From assembly GCF_019212185.1 (NCBI RefSeq), contig NZ_CP078138.1:186001-250000 (forward strand): 64,000 bases of DNA, given 5' to 3'. Below the pieces are notes generated by a model, which saw nothing but the letters and a program-made list of their open reading frames with translations, was not told the origin of the DNA and did no database searches. This document shows positions 29,487-38,357 of the stretch, piece by piece; within the stretch, counting starts at the first letter, position 1; every line of letters begins with the position of its first letter. This DNA comes from Pseudomonas fluorescens. Its GTDB lineage: Bacteria > Pseudomonadota > Gammaproteobacteria > Pseudomonadales > Pseudomonadaceae. The position numbers were made by a program, and so were the translations under genes.

Positions 29487-29912
29487 TCAGGGTACGCAAT
29501 TGATCTGACGTTCTTCGGCGACGATCTGACGCTTGGCGTCGTACAGTCGAGCGCTGGGCGTGAAGGCCAGCGAGCGGGCTTCAAGGCGATAGCGCTGGCC
29601 CGCCTGGAAATGGTCGTAAGAGAGGGTCATGTAGCACAACCGCTCCTGCGGATCGGTGTTCATGCCGCCCATGCCGCCGCCAAAAACTTCAAAATCAAAG
29701 CGCACCATCAGTTCATGGTGACCGGGCGTGACCTGGAAAAAACGGCCGTCGGTCAGGCGTTGATTGTCCAGGCGCTCGGCCATCAGCACTTTGCCGCCCG
29801 GCGACGGCATGGCGAAATCGACCCAGGCCATTTTCGGATCGACCGTTGGCAAGGGTGACGTGGTGCAGCCCGAGAGTGCGGTGAGGGCGAGAAGCAGCAA
29901 ATACCTGTGCAT
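29487..29912 (-). CDS. Small lipoprotein (paralogue A)
   Basis: 141 residues with a lipoprotein signal and lipobox LSGC (Cys16). The mature part includes MAWVDFAMPSPGGKVLMAE, FFQVTPGHHELMVRFDFEV and RLYDAKRQIV. It is similar along its length to the next gene (29953). Probably a periplasm-facing lipoprotein; function unknown. Confidence 0.8.
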   Translation of the reverse strand: MHRYLLLLALTALSGCTTSPLPTVDPKMAWVDFAMPSPGGKVLMAERLDNQRLTDGRFFQVTPGHHELMVRFDFEVFGGGMGGMNTDPQERLCYMTLSYDHFQAGQRYRLEARSLAFTPSARLYDAKRQIVAEERQINCVP

Positions 29913-29952
29913 GATTTATTTCCGTGCGGTCAGGTATTAAGCATAGCGCCGA

Positions 29953-30369
29953 TCAGGTGCCCTGGCAGCCTGTCGGACGGGCCTGACCGACGACTTTTCG
30001 CTGCTCATCGTAGAGTTTGGCCCAGGGCCGAAAACCGATATTTCCCGCCTGCAGTTGATAGCGACCGCCGGCGTTGAAATCGGTGTATTTCACGCTCAAT
30101 TGGCAATCACGCCACAGTGTTTGCGCATCGGGGCCGATGTTGCTCGGCTCGACGGCAAACTGATAGCGCACCGTCAGCTCATGGCTGCCGGGGGGGACTT
30201 CGAAGTAACGTTTATCGAGGGTGGCCTTTTCATCGACTTCCAGCGCCTGCAGCGCGGTGTCCTTGGCATGGGGTGTGAGATCAATCCAGGCTTGTGTTGG
30301 GTCAGGTTGTGGCAATCCGGCACAGCCGGCTAGCGTCAGCAGGCCTCCACTCAGTATTAATGCGCGCAT
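29953..30369 (-). CDS. Small lipoprotein (paralogue B)
   Basis: 138 residues, lipobox LAGC (Cys16). Shares with paralogue A the blocks AWIDLT, YFEVPPGSHELTVRYQFAV and KLYDEQRKVV, and a C-terminal Cys. The two genes arose by tandem duplication and lie 40 bases apart in one direction. Divergent from the aminopeptidase gene. Confidence 0.8.
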   Translation of the reverse strand: MRALILSGGLLTLAGCAGLPQPDPTQAWIDLTPHAKDTALQALEVDEKATLDKRYFEVPPGSHELTVRYQFAVEPSNIGPDAQTLWRDCQLSVKYTDFNAGGRYQLQAGNIGFRPWAKLYDEQRKVVGQARPTGCQGT

Positions 30370-30428
30370 GGCGAAGCTCCAGTCAGGCGAGATAGTCTTG
30401 CAGGCAGACTCCCCAAGGATGATTCGAT

Positions 30429-31502
30429 GTGATCAGGCTGCTTGCGAGCCATCGGTTACTTGATCGCGTTTTGCGCGTTTTGTTTCCGAGTGTGATGTTT
30501 TTGCTGCTGAACGGTTGTGCCAGCGTCAGTTACTACAGCCAGTTGGCCAGTGGTCAATTGCAGTTGTTAAACGCTCGTGTTCCGGTCAGCCAGGTCATTG
30601 CCGACCCGGCCAGTGACGCGAAACTGCGCGCACACCTGGAGCAATCGCAACGGGCCCGGGACTTCGCTAGCCAGCACCTGCACCTGCCGGATAACCAGAG
30701 TTACCGCCTCTACGCAGACATTGGCCGCTCCTACGTGGTGTGGAATGTGTTTGTCACTCCGGAATTTTCCCTCCGTCCGCAGAACTATTGCTTCCCGATT
30801 GCCGGCTGTGTGGCCTACCGCGGTTATTACCAGCAGGGTGCCGCGCGCGGTGAGGCGGCTCTCCAGCGCCAGCAGGGCATGGACGTGGCGATCGGCGGCG
30901 TCGAGGCCTATTCAACCCTGGGCTGGTTCGATGATCCGATCATGAATTCAATGCTGGGTTGGGGCGACGAGCGGCTGGCGACCCTGATCTTTCATGAGCT
31001 GGCGCACCAACGCCTTTATGTGAAAGACGACACTGAGTTCAACGAGTCCTTCGCCAGCTTTGTCGAGCAGGAAGGCACGCGCCAGTGGCGCGCGGCGCGC
31101 AACCTGCCTGCGCTGAATGATGCGCAGGAGCGACAGCGCGACCAGTTCATTCAGTTGTTGCTGGACACCCGTGCGCGGTTGGAAAAACTGTATGCCCTGC
31201 CCCTGGCGAGCGACGAAATGCGTCGGCGCAAGGCCGCTGAATTCACGCGCTTGCGCGCTGACTACCAGACCCTGCGCGACAGCCAATGGGCTGGCAGCCG
31301 ACGCTTTGATGCGTGGATCGACGCGCCGATGAACAACGCCCGGCTACTGCCGTTCGGCCTGTATGACCAATGGGTGCCAGCATTCGCCGAGCTGTTCAGG
31401 CAGGCGGGCGGCGACTGGCAGAAGTTTTACTTGGCGGCGGAGCGAGTGGGCGCGCTGGCGCCCGCGCAACGCAAACGGGCGCTGATGTCATTGGACGACT
31501 GA
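30429..31502 (+). CDS. Putative zinc aminopeptidase lipoprotein
   Basis: 357 residues of the family annotated as predicted aminopeptidase (COG4324 type). The zinc motif HELAH lies in LIFHELAHQRLYVKDDTEFN, with a conserved FNESFASFVEQEG block after it supplying a further Glu. The N-terminus has a hydrophobic segment and a lipobox-like LLNGC (Cys29). GTG 30429 is chosen because the internal ATG at 30495 would leave too short a signal. Peptidase activity is predicted only. Confidence 0.82.
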   Translation: MIRLLASHRLLDRVLRVLFPSVMFLLLNGCASVSYYSQLASGQLQLLNARVPVSQVIADPASDAKLRAHLEQSQRARDFASQHLHLPDNQSYRLYADIGRSYVVWNVFVTPEFSLRPQNYCFPIAGCVAYRGYYQQGAARGEAALQRQQGMDVAIGGVEAYSTLGWFDDPIMNSMLGWGDERLATLIFHELAHQRLYVKDDTEFNESFASFVEQEGTRQWRAARNLPALNDAQERQRDQFIQLLLDTRARLEKLYALPLASDEMRRRKAAEFTRLRADYQTLRDSQWAGSRRFDAWIDAPMNNARLLPFGLYDQWVPAFAELFRQAGGDWQKFYLAAERVGALAPAQRKRALMSLDD

Positions 31503-31524
31503 GTACACCCGGGCGGAAAGCAGA

Positions 31525-32175
31525 CTACCCGCGCAAGAAGGCCTGATGCAGGTCTGCCAGGGTCTCGAAGTGATAGGCCGGTTGTTCCGCGCTCAACTCT
31601 TCGTGGCTGCCGAACCCATAACCCACGGCGGCAGCATCCAGGCCATTGCGGCGGGCGCCAATCAGGTCGTGCTTGCGATCGCCGATCATCAGCGTAGTGG
31701 AGGGGTCCAGGCCTTCTTCGCCGATCAGGTGGGCAATCAGTTCGACCTTGTCGGTGCGGGTGCCGTCGAGTTCGCTACCGTAAATCACCTTGAAGTGCCG
31801 GTCGAAGTCGAAATGTCGGGCAATTTCCCGGGCAAACACCCAGGGTTTGGACGTCGCGATATACAGCTGCCGGCCCTGTACGCTCAGTGTCTCCAGTAAT
31901 GGCGTGACGCCATCAAACACACGGTTTTCGTACAGGCCGGTGACCTTGAAGCGTTCGCGATAGAAATTCACCGCCTGCCACGCCTTGGCTTCGTCGAAGC
32001 CGTAGAACTGCATGAAAGCCTGCAGCAACGGCGGGCCGATGAAGTGTTCCAGTTTGCCCAGGTCCGGCTCGTCGATCCCCAGGTTGCTCAGGGCATATTG
32101 GATAGAGCGGGTAATGCCCTCGCGCGGGTCTGTCAGGGTGCCATCAAGGTCGAACAAAACAGTTTGGTAATGCAT
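31525..32175 (-). CDS. HAD-family phosphatase
   Basis: 216 residues with the haloacid dehalogenase motifs: VLFDLDGTLTDP (nucleophile Asp9), ATSKPW, and MIGDRKHDLIGARRNG. The cap domain is helical, as in phosphoglycolate phosphatase-like enzymes (Gph/PpaX group). Substrate not determined. It lies 19 bases downstream of the gamma-carbonic anhydrase gene and probably shares its transcript. Confidence 0.88.
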   Translation of the reverse strand: MHYQTVLFDLDGTLTDPREGITRSIQYALSNLGIDEPDLGKLEHFIGPPLLQAFMQFYGFDEAKAWQAVNFYRERFKVTGLYENRVFDGVTPLLETLSVQGRQLYIATSKPWVFAREIARHFDFDRHFKVIYGSELDGTRTDKVELIAHLIGEEGLDPSTTLMIGDRKHDLIGARRNGLDAAAVGYGFGSHEELSAEQPAYHFETLADLHQAFLRG

Positions 32176-32194
32176 GAAATGTCCCGAATAAGAG

Positions 32195-32740
32195 TCAGAG
32201 CTGGTCGTAGCCTTCGGCCAGATGCAGGTCTTTGAGCTTGACGTAGTTGCCGGCGCTATAGGTAAAAAATGCGCGCTCCTTGTCAGTCAATGGGCGAACT
32301 TGCTTTACCGGACTGCCCACGTACAGGTAGCCACTTTCCAGGCGTTTGCCCGGTGGCACCAGGCTGCCGGCGCCGATGATGACCTCGTCCTCGACAATGG
32401 CGCCATCCATCACGATGCTGCCCATGCCGATCAAAATCCGGCTACCGATGTTACAGCCGTGCAGCATGACCTTGTGAGCGATGGTCACGTCATCGCCGAT
32501 CAGCAGAGGGAAACCGTCGGGGTTGAATGGGCCGGCATGGGTGATGTGCAGGACACAGCCATCCTGCACGCTGGTGCGTTGGCCAATGCGGATGCGGTGC
32601 ATGTCACCGCGGATCACGGTCAGCGGCCATACCGAGCTGTCGGCGCCGATCTCGACGTCGCCGATGACCACCGCCGAGCCGTCGACGAACGCGCCGTTGC
32701 CGAGTACGGGGGTGTGGTTCTGGTACTTGCGAAGGGACAC
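32195..32740 (-). CDS. Gamma-class carbonic anhydrase family protein
   Basis: 181 residues folding as a left-handed beta helix with hexapeptide repeats. Metal-binding His residues are in VLHITHAGPF and IAHKVMLHGCNIG. Start is GTG 32740 (SLRKYQNHTPVLGNGAF), since upstream codons lack homology. Some family members hydrate CO2; others have no detectable activity. Divergent from prlC. Confidence 0.9.
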   Translation of the reverse strand: MSLRKYQNHTPVLGNGAFVDGSAVVIGDVEIGADSSVWPLTVIRGDMHRIRIGQRTSVQDGCVLHITHAGPFNPDGFPLLIGDDVTIAHKVMLHGCNIGSRILIGMGSIVMDGAIVEDEVIIGAGSLVPPGKRLESGYLYVGSPVKQVRPLTDKERAFFTYSAGNYVKLKDLHLAEGYDQL

Positions 32741-32829
32741 GATAGGCTCTCTCTCTTTTGCTGATAGCTGCGGTGAGCGTCGATTGTAATTAAGATGGCC
32801 CCATGTTTCTTCCAGCCAAGGTGCCAACC

Positions 32830-34881
32830 GTGAGCGTGAACAACCCTCTTTTGCAGCCCTACGACCTACCGCCGTTCTCGGCGATCCGCGCCGAACACGT
32901 GCAGCCGGCCATCGAACAGATCCTCGCCGACAACCGCGCCGCCATTGCCGAGATCCTCAAGACCCAGGGCCAACAACCGACCTGGGCCGGCCTGGTGCTG
33001 GCGATGGACGAGCTCAACGACCGCCTGGGCGCTGCCTGGAGCCCAGTCAGCCACCTCAATGCCGTGTGCAACAGCGCCGAACTGCGAGAGGCCTATGAGT
33101 CCTGCCTGCCGGCCCTGAGCGCCTACTCCACTGAACTGGGGCAGAACCGCGAACTGTTCCAGGCGTTCGAAGCCCTGGCCAACAGCCCTGAAGCCAGCGG
33201 CTTCGACGTTGCGCAAAAAACCATCATCGAGCACTCGCTGCGCGACTTCCGTCTGTCGGGTATCGACCTGCCAGAGGCTGAGCAGCAGCGCTACGCCGAA
33301 GTGCAGAGCAAGTTGTCTGAACTGGGCAGCCGCTTCTCCAACCAGTTGCTCGATGCCACCCAGGCCTGGACCAAACACGTCAGTGATGAGGCGGCGCTGG
33401 CCGGCCTGACCGATTCGGCCAAGGCACAGATGGCTGCGGCCGCACAGGCCAAGGGCCTCGATGGCTGGCTGATCAGCCTGGAGTTTCCGAGCTACTACGC
33501 GGTGATGACCTACGCCCACGACCGTGCTTTGCGTGAAGAAGTCTACGCTGCTTACTGCACTCGTGCGTCAGACCAAGGCCCGAACGCCGGTCAGAATGAT
33601 AACGGCCCGGTCATGGAAGAGATCCTCGACTTGCGTCAGGAATTGGCCAAGTTGTTGGGTTTCTCGAGTTTTTCGGAACTGAGTCTGGCGACCAAGATGG
33701 CCGAGTCCACTGATCAGGTGCTGAGCTTCCTGCGCGACCTTGCCAAGCGCAGCAAACCATTCGCCGCCCAGGATCTGCAACAGCTCAAGGCCTATGCCGC
33801 TGAGCAGGGTTGTGCGGACCTGCAAAGCTGGGACAGCGGGTTTTATGGCGAAAAACTCCGTGAGCAGCGTTACAGCGTCTCCCAGGAAGCGCTGCGCGCG
33901 TACTTCCCGATCGACAAAGTGCTGGGCGGGTTGTTCGCGATTGTCCAGCGCCTGTATGGCATCGAGATCGTCGAGCAAAAAGGTTTCGATACCTGGCATC
34001 CCGATGTTCGCCTGTTCGAAATCAGTGAAAACGGCCAGCACGTAGGGCGTTTCTTCTTCGATCTGTACGCACGCGCCAACAAGCGTGGCGGTGCGTGGAT
34101 GGATGGCGCCCGTGACCGTCGCCGCACCGCCGAGGGCGCGTTGCAGAGCCCGGTGGCCAATCTGGTGTGCAACTTCACCCCGGCTGACAGCGGCAAGCCG
34201 GCTCTGCTGACCCACGATGAAGTGACCACCTTGTTCCACGAGTTCGGTCACGGCCTGCACCATCTGCTGACCCGCGTCGATCACGCCGGTGTCTCCGGGA
34301 TCAATGGCGTGGCCTGGGATGCGGTCGAGTTGCCGAGCCAGTTCATGGAAAACTGGTGCTGGGAGCCCGAAGGCCTGGCGCTGATTTCCGGTCACTATGA
34401 AAGTGGCGAACCGCTGCCGCAGGACCTGCTGCAGAAAATGCTCGCGGCTAAGAATTTCCAGTCCGGGCTGATGATGGTGCGCCAGCTGGAGTTTTCCCTG
34501 TTCGATTTCGAATTGCATGCCACCCACGGTGATGGCCGCAGCGTTGCACAGGTGCTCGAGGGCGTGCGTGACGAGGTGTCGGTGATGCGTCCGCCTGCCT
34601 ACAACCGCTTCCCCAACAGCTTTGCGCACATCTTTGCCGGTGGTTACGCCGCAGGCTATTACAGCTACAAATGGGCTGAAGTGCTGTCGGCCGATGCGTT
34701 CTCGAAGTTTGAGGAAGAAGGCGTACTCAACGCAGCGACGGGTCGTGCCTTCCGTGAAGCGATCCTGGCGCGTGGCGGTTCTCAGGAGCCGATGGTGCTG
34801 TTCGTCGATTTCCGCGGACGGGCGCCGTCGATTGACGCACTCCTGCGTCACAGCGGCCTGAATGAGGACGTAGCAGCATGA
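32830..34881 (+). CDS. prlC: Oligopeptidase A
   Basis: Cytoplasmic M3 zinc metallopeptidase that degrades oligopeptides and cleaved signal peptides. 683 residues. The zinc site HEFGHGLHHLLT carries the HExxH motif near residue 470, with the downstream Glu of the third ligand. GTG 32830 (MSVNNPLLQPYDLP) with AAGGTG upstream is preferred to the earlier in-frame ATG at 32803. Its stop overlaps yheV by 4 bases. Confidence 0.96.
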   Translation: MSVNNPLLQPYDLPPFSAIRAEHVQPAIEQILADNRAAIAEILKTQGQQPTWAGLVLAMDELNDRLGAAWSPVSHLNAVCNSAELREAYESCLPALSAYSTELGQNRELFQAFEALANSPEASGFDVAQKTIIEHSLRDFRLSGIDLPEAEQQRYAEVQSKLSELGSRFSNQLLDATQAWTKHVSDEAALAGLTDSAKAQMAAAAQAKGLDGWLISLEFPSYYAVMTYAHDRALREEVYAAYCTRASDQGPNAGQNDNGPVMEEILDLRQELAKLLGFSSFSELSLATKMAESTDQVLSFLRDLAKRSKPFAAQDLQQLKAYAAEQGCADLQSWDSGFYGEKLREQRYSVSQEALRAYFPIDKVLGGLFAIVQRLYGIEIVEQKGFDTWHPDVRLFEISENGQHVGRFFFDLYARANKRGGAWMDGARDRRRTAEGALQSPVANLVCNFTPADSGKPALLTHDEVTTLFHEFGHGLHHLLTRVDHAGVSGINGVAWDAVELPSQFMENWCWEPEGLALISGHYESGEPLPQDLLQKMLAAKNFQSGLMMVRQLEFSLFDFELHATHGDGRSVAQVLEGVRDEVSVMRPPAYNRFPNSFAHIFAGGYAAGYYSYKWAEVLSADAFSKFEEEGVLNAATGRAFREAILARGGSQEPMVLFVDFRGRAPSIDALLRHSGLNEDVAA

Positions 34882-35165
34882 GTGATGGGCCTGTGAGCAA
34901 AACCAAGAAACGCTTTATCGCCGGAGCCGTGTGCCCGGCGTGCAGCGAGCCGGACAAGTTGATGATGTGGAGCGAAGACGATGTTCCGCATCGCGAATGC
35001 GTGGCTTGCGGTTACAGCGATACGCTCAACGAGCAGGGTCTGTCGGTACCCAAGGAGTTGGGTACGCGGGTCAACACCAGTGCGGTGAAGGTTGCGGACG
35101 CCAAGGTCCAGACCGTGCAATTTTTCGTCAATCCAAAGCTGAAGAAAAAAACCGACGACGCCTGA
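34878..35165 (+). CDS. yheV: YheV-family putative zinc-ribbon protein
   Basis: 95 residues. CPACSEPDKLMMW and later HRECVACGYSD give two CxxC pairs, a zinc ribbon. The YheV family is conserved next to prlC; its function is unknown. It overlaps prlC by 4 bases (ATGA), so it is co-translated. Confidence 0.9.
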   Translation: MSDGPVSKTKKRFIAGAVCPACSEPDKLMMWSEDDVPHRECVACGYSDTLNEQGLSVPKELGTRVNTSAVKVADAKVQTVQFFVNPKLKKKTDDA

Positions 35166-35171
35166 TTGCGC

Positions 35172-35200
35172 GGCCGGCTCCTCTCCTCCGGGAGCCGGCC
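35172..35200. terminator. Strong hairpin after yheV
   Basis: A perfect 10-bp GC-rich stem (GGCCGGCTCC with GGAGCCGGCC) and a 9-base loop. There is no T tract, so it may be a stability or weak-terminator hairpin between convergent genes. Confidence 0.5.
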
Positions 35201-35209
35201 CGAAGGCGT

Positions 35210-35866
35210 CTATAGCGCCGACTTACCCTCGCTGACGGATTTGAACCAGCTCTTCATTGAGCATGTGGCAAATACGCTGGTGCTGCATTCCCCATTGGCC
35301 AGAGCCGCGCGCAGCTTATCGATATCGGCATGCATCATGTAGCGTATGCCGTCCTTGAAATGATGACTGTCGCCGAATCCGCCTTCGGTCATTTCCTGCA
35401 GTGCACCCTCCTTGCTCCAACCCTGTACGACCACTCGGTACATTGCCGCAATCAGGCCTGTGCGGTCCGAGCCGTGCTTGCAATGCATCAGTACCGGGCC
35501 TTTGCTCTGGCCAGTCTCTATCGCCCGCAGGGCACTCAAGACCAGGCTGTCGTCGACATGGTTGGTCCTGTAGGGAATCTGCACCAGATTGATTCCGGGA
35601 GCGGTTAGCCACTGCGCATCGGACTGCGGCAGAAAGGTGATCACTGTGCGCACCTTGAGCCTGTCGAGCAGGGGCAGGACGCCGTCATCCGGCAGTGCAC
35701 TGCGGTAGAGCGTTGGCGACATCTGAAAGAGGTCGTACTGCGCTTCGATGGGTTGCGCCCATTCGCCGGGGCGCAAGAATGACGTTGATGCGGCTTGAGC
35801 CGGATGAATCGAAAAAAACGCCATGAACGATAAGTACAGTACGAACAGCAAGCGTTGATTCGACAT
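35210..35866 (-). CDS. Secreted/periplasmic tyrosine-type phosphatase
   Basis: 218 residues. The N-terminus has a signal peptide (LLFVLYLSFMAFFSIHPAQA). The active site HCKHGSDRTG matches the HCxxGxxR loop of Cys-dependent protein or lipid phosphatases. Start ATG 35866 gives a good signal sequence; the open frame continues 30 codons upstream. It resembles the dual-specificity/DUF-type phosphatases of bacterial envelopes. Substrate unknown. Confidence 0.85.
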   Translation of the reverse strand: MSNQRLLFVLYLSFMAFFSIHPAQAASTSFLRPGEWAQPIEAQYDLFQMSPTLYRSALPDDGVLPLLDRLKVRTVITFLPQSDAQWLTAPGINLVQIPYRTNHVDDSLVLSALRAIETGQSKGPVLMHCKHGSDRTGLIAAMYRVVVQGWSKEGALQEMTEGGFGDSHHFKDGIRYMMHADIDKLRAALANGECSTSVFATCSMKSWFKSVSEGKSAL

Positions 35867-35986
35867 GAGCTGGGTAAACCGTGAAGGATGACAGCTTGCT
35901 AGCGTGGGCGTTTGGCAGTCAAAGGTCCGTGAGGGGCTTGTCAAAGATTTGTTCAATGATCAAGCCCCTCAACGAACGGCATTCAC

Positions 35987-36511
35987 CTACAGCTTCATGC
36001 TGATGAATGCCCTGAGCAGGGGCGCCAGATTGGAAGCCTCGTGTGGCTGACTGCCGCTATGAGGATTCACTCTGTCCAGCTGGAAGTTAATCCCGTTATC
36101 GACCGACGTAGCCGTATAAGAGTAATCGTAAGGAAAAAGTTTCTCTTCATCCTCAACCCGTTCGAACAAGGAAACTTTTACTCGAAGCACGTCCGCAGGA
36201 TTGTTAAGCACCGTGAGAAATACTACAAGTTCTGGATCGATGGTCGATTGACGGTAAAAAGTCACTGCAAGTTTGCGGATAGCTTCAATGTCTTTTTCAT
36301 CAATGCTGCCGTCAGGGACAACGTTAATGTCGGACCAAGGGTCGAAGTCGAACGTGGTGCTGTTGTCCTGCTTGTCGATATGCAAGGTTAAGTGGGTGGT
36401 AGCGCAAACAGAGGAGTCGCTATTACTTCTGGACAATGTAATAAGAATTTTGACGGTGTCTGCGTCATCCACTCTTTGCAGAAATACGCCACTGGCAGTG
36501 CATGGAAACAT
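35987..36511 (-). CDS. Hypothetical protein with dockerin-like segment (174 residues)
   Basis: I do not recognise the family. The N-terminal part (GVFLQRVDDADTVKILITLS) resembles the N-terminus of the next gene (GIFLQLMQPGPSEPN). In the middle, VPDGSIDEKDIEAIRKLAVT resembles a degenerate calcium-binding dockerin/EF-hand loop plus helix. No signal peptide. It is probably in one operon with the 100-residue gene (16-base gap). GC looks lower than in the flanking genes, suggesting more recent acquisition. Confidence 0.7.
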   Translation of the reverse strand: MFPCTASGVFLQRVDDADTVKILITLSRSNSDSSVCATTHLTLHIDKQDNSTTFDFDPWSDINVVPDGSIDEKDIEAIRKLAVTFYRQSTIDPELVVFLTVLNNPADVLRVKVSLFERVEDEEKLFPYDYSYTATSVDNGINFQLDRVNPHSGSQPHEASNLAPLLRAFISMKL

Positions 36512-36527
36512 ACAGTACCTACCGTGC

Positions 36528-36830
36528 TTAAGGGCTGACGATGCTGGCGTAGGCTTTGGCGAGTGCTTTTAGTTTGTCTTCGTCGGCGGCATCCAAATCA
36601 CCGTCGCCGTCCACATCTTTTTTCAGTCCGCTGAGGGTGAAGGTGTTTCCATTATCGCGGGATATTGCGGTGACAAAGATCGAGTCGACCAGGGTTTCCG
36701 TTTGGGTTTCATTTTCCGCATTCCACCCCATTTCCTTTCGAGAAAGTTGCATCGACACCCAGGTGTTGGGTTCCGATGGGCCGGGTTGCATGAGTTGCAG
36801 GAATATACCGCGTTGATTGAAATAAGACAT
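36528..36830 (-). CDS. Hypothetical protein with dockerin/EF-hand-like loop (100 residues)
   Basis: Starts MSYFNQRGIFLQLMQPGPSE. The C-terminal KKDVDGDGDLDAADEDKLKA is a good Asp-rich calcium loop of the DxDxDGxxD type, followed by a helix ending SIVSP. No signal peptide is evident. It lies just upstream of the 174-residue gene, with which it shares N-terminal similarity and the loop-helix unit. Calcium binding is inferred from the motif only. Confidence 0.75.
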   Translation of the reverse strand: MSYFNQRGIFLQLMQPGPSEPNTWVSMQLSRKEMGWNAENETQTETLVDSIFVTAISRDNGNTFTLSGLKKDVDGDGDLDAADEDKLKALAKAYASIVSP

Positions 36831-37035
36831 GACTTAGTCCTTTAGGTTGATGTCGAGTGCAAATTATTTGCGGAGTGAAAACTAAAGCTAAAAACCCAGG
36901 CCAAGCCAATAACTATGTAGGTCAAAAGTTACTAATTATTAATTACTTGATTAATCAATGTAGTTGATTGCCATCTCTCCGCACGGCCGATCGGCATGCC
37001 GAACGGTACTCGTCGGCGCACGGCCTGTTGGAGTA
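36831..37035. other. AT-rich intergenic region before the SOS gene
   Basis: 205 bases separating the divergent orphan pair and the radical SAM gene. The first part (36840-36960) is AT-rich and probably holds the orphan-gene promoter. I see no gene. Confidence 0.5.
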
Positions 37036-37051
37036 CTGTATGAATATACAG
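37036..37051. promoter_or_regulatory. LexA box (SOS operator)
   Basis: CTGTATGAATATACAG is a palindromic CTG-N10-CAG site with the AT-rich centre of the gamma-proteobacterial LexA consensus. It lies 17 bases before the start of the radical SAM gene, so LexA would block its transcription until DNA damage. Confidence 0.9.
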
Positions 37052-37067
37052 ATAAAGGATGAGTTCG

Positions 37068-38126
37068 ATGATCAGTTCCCTGCCACCTCGCGGGCGAGGT
37101 ACCGCAGCCAATCCGCATAATCGCTTTGCACCCAGTCGTTCGGTCGCCGAGGACGACGGTTGGTATCAGGAAGTGCCGCTGACCCAAGGCACAGAGGTGC
37201 GCATGGAGACGGCGAAAACCATCATTACCCGCAACAACTCACCGGACCTGCCGTTCGATCGTTCGATCAACCCCTACAGGGGCTGCGAACACGGATGCAT
37301 CTACTGTTACGCCAGGCCTAGCCACGCCTACTGGGACCTCTCCCCCGGGCTCGACTTCGAGACTCGCCTGATTGCTAAAACCAACGCGGCCGACGTGCTT
37401 GAGCAGCAACTCAGCAAGCGTGGCTATCAATGTGCGCCAATCAATCTGGGTTCCAACACCGACCCCTACCAGCCCATCGAGCGCGAACAAAAAATCACCC
37501 GGCGAATTTTGCAGGTGCTCCTACGCTACCGGCATCCGGTGACTATCATCACTAAGGGCTCGCTGATCCTTCGCGACCTGGATTTGTTGAGCGAATTGGC
37601 CGAGCAACGGCTGGTGGCGGTGATGATCAGCCTGACCAGTCTGGATGATGAGCTCAAACGCATACTCGAACCTCGCACGGCGGCCCCCAAGGCACGGTTA
37701 CGGGCGATTCGGGTGATGCGCGAGGTGGGTATTCCGGTGGGCGTGCTGTGTTCGCCGATGATTCCGATGGTCAACGACAGCGAGCTGGAAAGCCTGCTCA
37801 CGGCAGCCCACGCCGCCGGGGCTCAAAGTGCGGCGTACATGATGCTCAGGCTGCCGTTGGAAGTCGCTCCGCTATTTGAAGAGTGGCTGGCGGCCCACTA
37901 CCCGCAGCGTGCAGCTCACGTATTGAGCCTGATTCGCCAAAGTCGCGGCGGCGAGCTGTACGACAGTCGATTTGGCGTGCGCATGCGTGGCGAAGGGCCA
38001 TTTGCCGACCTGTTGGCGCAGCGGTTTGCCAAGACCCTCAAGCGCCTTGGGCTGAATCAGCGTGAGGGGTTCAACCTGGATTGCAGTGCCTTTTGCCCTC
38101 CGGGTGCGCAAATGTCGTTGTTATAG
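37068..38126 (+). CDS. SOS-controlled radical SAM protein (PA0069 family)
   Basis: 352 residues, related to the SplB/spore photoproduct lyase-like radical SAM group. The [4Fe-4S] ligands are in CEHGCIYCYA (CxxxCxxC, about residue 80). Other blocks are NLGSNTDPYQPIE and IITKGSLILRD. ATG 37068 is preferred, since AAAGG at 37054-37058 is nine bases upstream; ATG 37059 in frame is too close. The perfect LexA box before it agrees with the known damage induction of PA0069 in P. aeruginosa. The repair substrate is unknown. Confidence 0.92.
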   Translation: MISSLPPRGRGTAANPHNRFAPSRSVAEDDGWYQEVPLTQGTEVRMETAKTIITRNNSPDLPFDRSINPYRGCEHGCIYCYARPSHAYWDLSPGLDFETRLIAKTNAADVLEQQLSKRGYQCAPINLGSNTDPYQPIEREQKITRRILQVLLRYRHPVTIITKGSLILRDLDLLSELAEQRLVAVMISLTSLDDELKRILEPRTAAPKARLRAIRVMREVGIPVGVLCSPMIPMVNDSELESLLTAAHAAGAQSAAYMMLRLPLEVAPLFEEWLAAHYPQRAAHVLSLIRQSRGGELYDSRFGVRMRGEGPFADLLAQRFAKTLKRLGLNQREGFNLDCSAFCPPGAQMSLL

Positions 38127-38357
38127 CCTACGAATTAATAGTGTTTATAGTGCTATGTAATACGTACCACGGTATGAAATATCTGCAGTAATCCTTTAAA
38201 TGTGCGGTTTAGAGCCACTGATTCAGTTTGAGTTAAGTTTTGCTGGTTACGGTGCTCATCGAGTGACCGGCTGGTCACGGATTTGTTTTTCGGCCAGCCG
38301 TTGGCTCTGTCCCAGGTAAAACGGGAAGATTCGCTAACTCGTCAAAGAGGATGATCC
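38127..38357. other. Intergenic region before the beta-carbonic anhydrase
   Basis: 231 bases with no open frame I can support. It is AT-rich at its 5' end and probably holds the carbonic anhydrase promoter. The ribosome site AGAGGATG is at about 38345. Confidence 0.5.
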
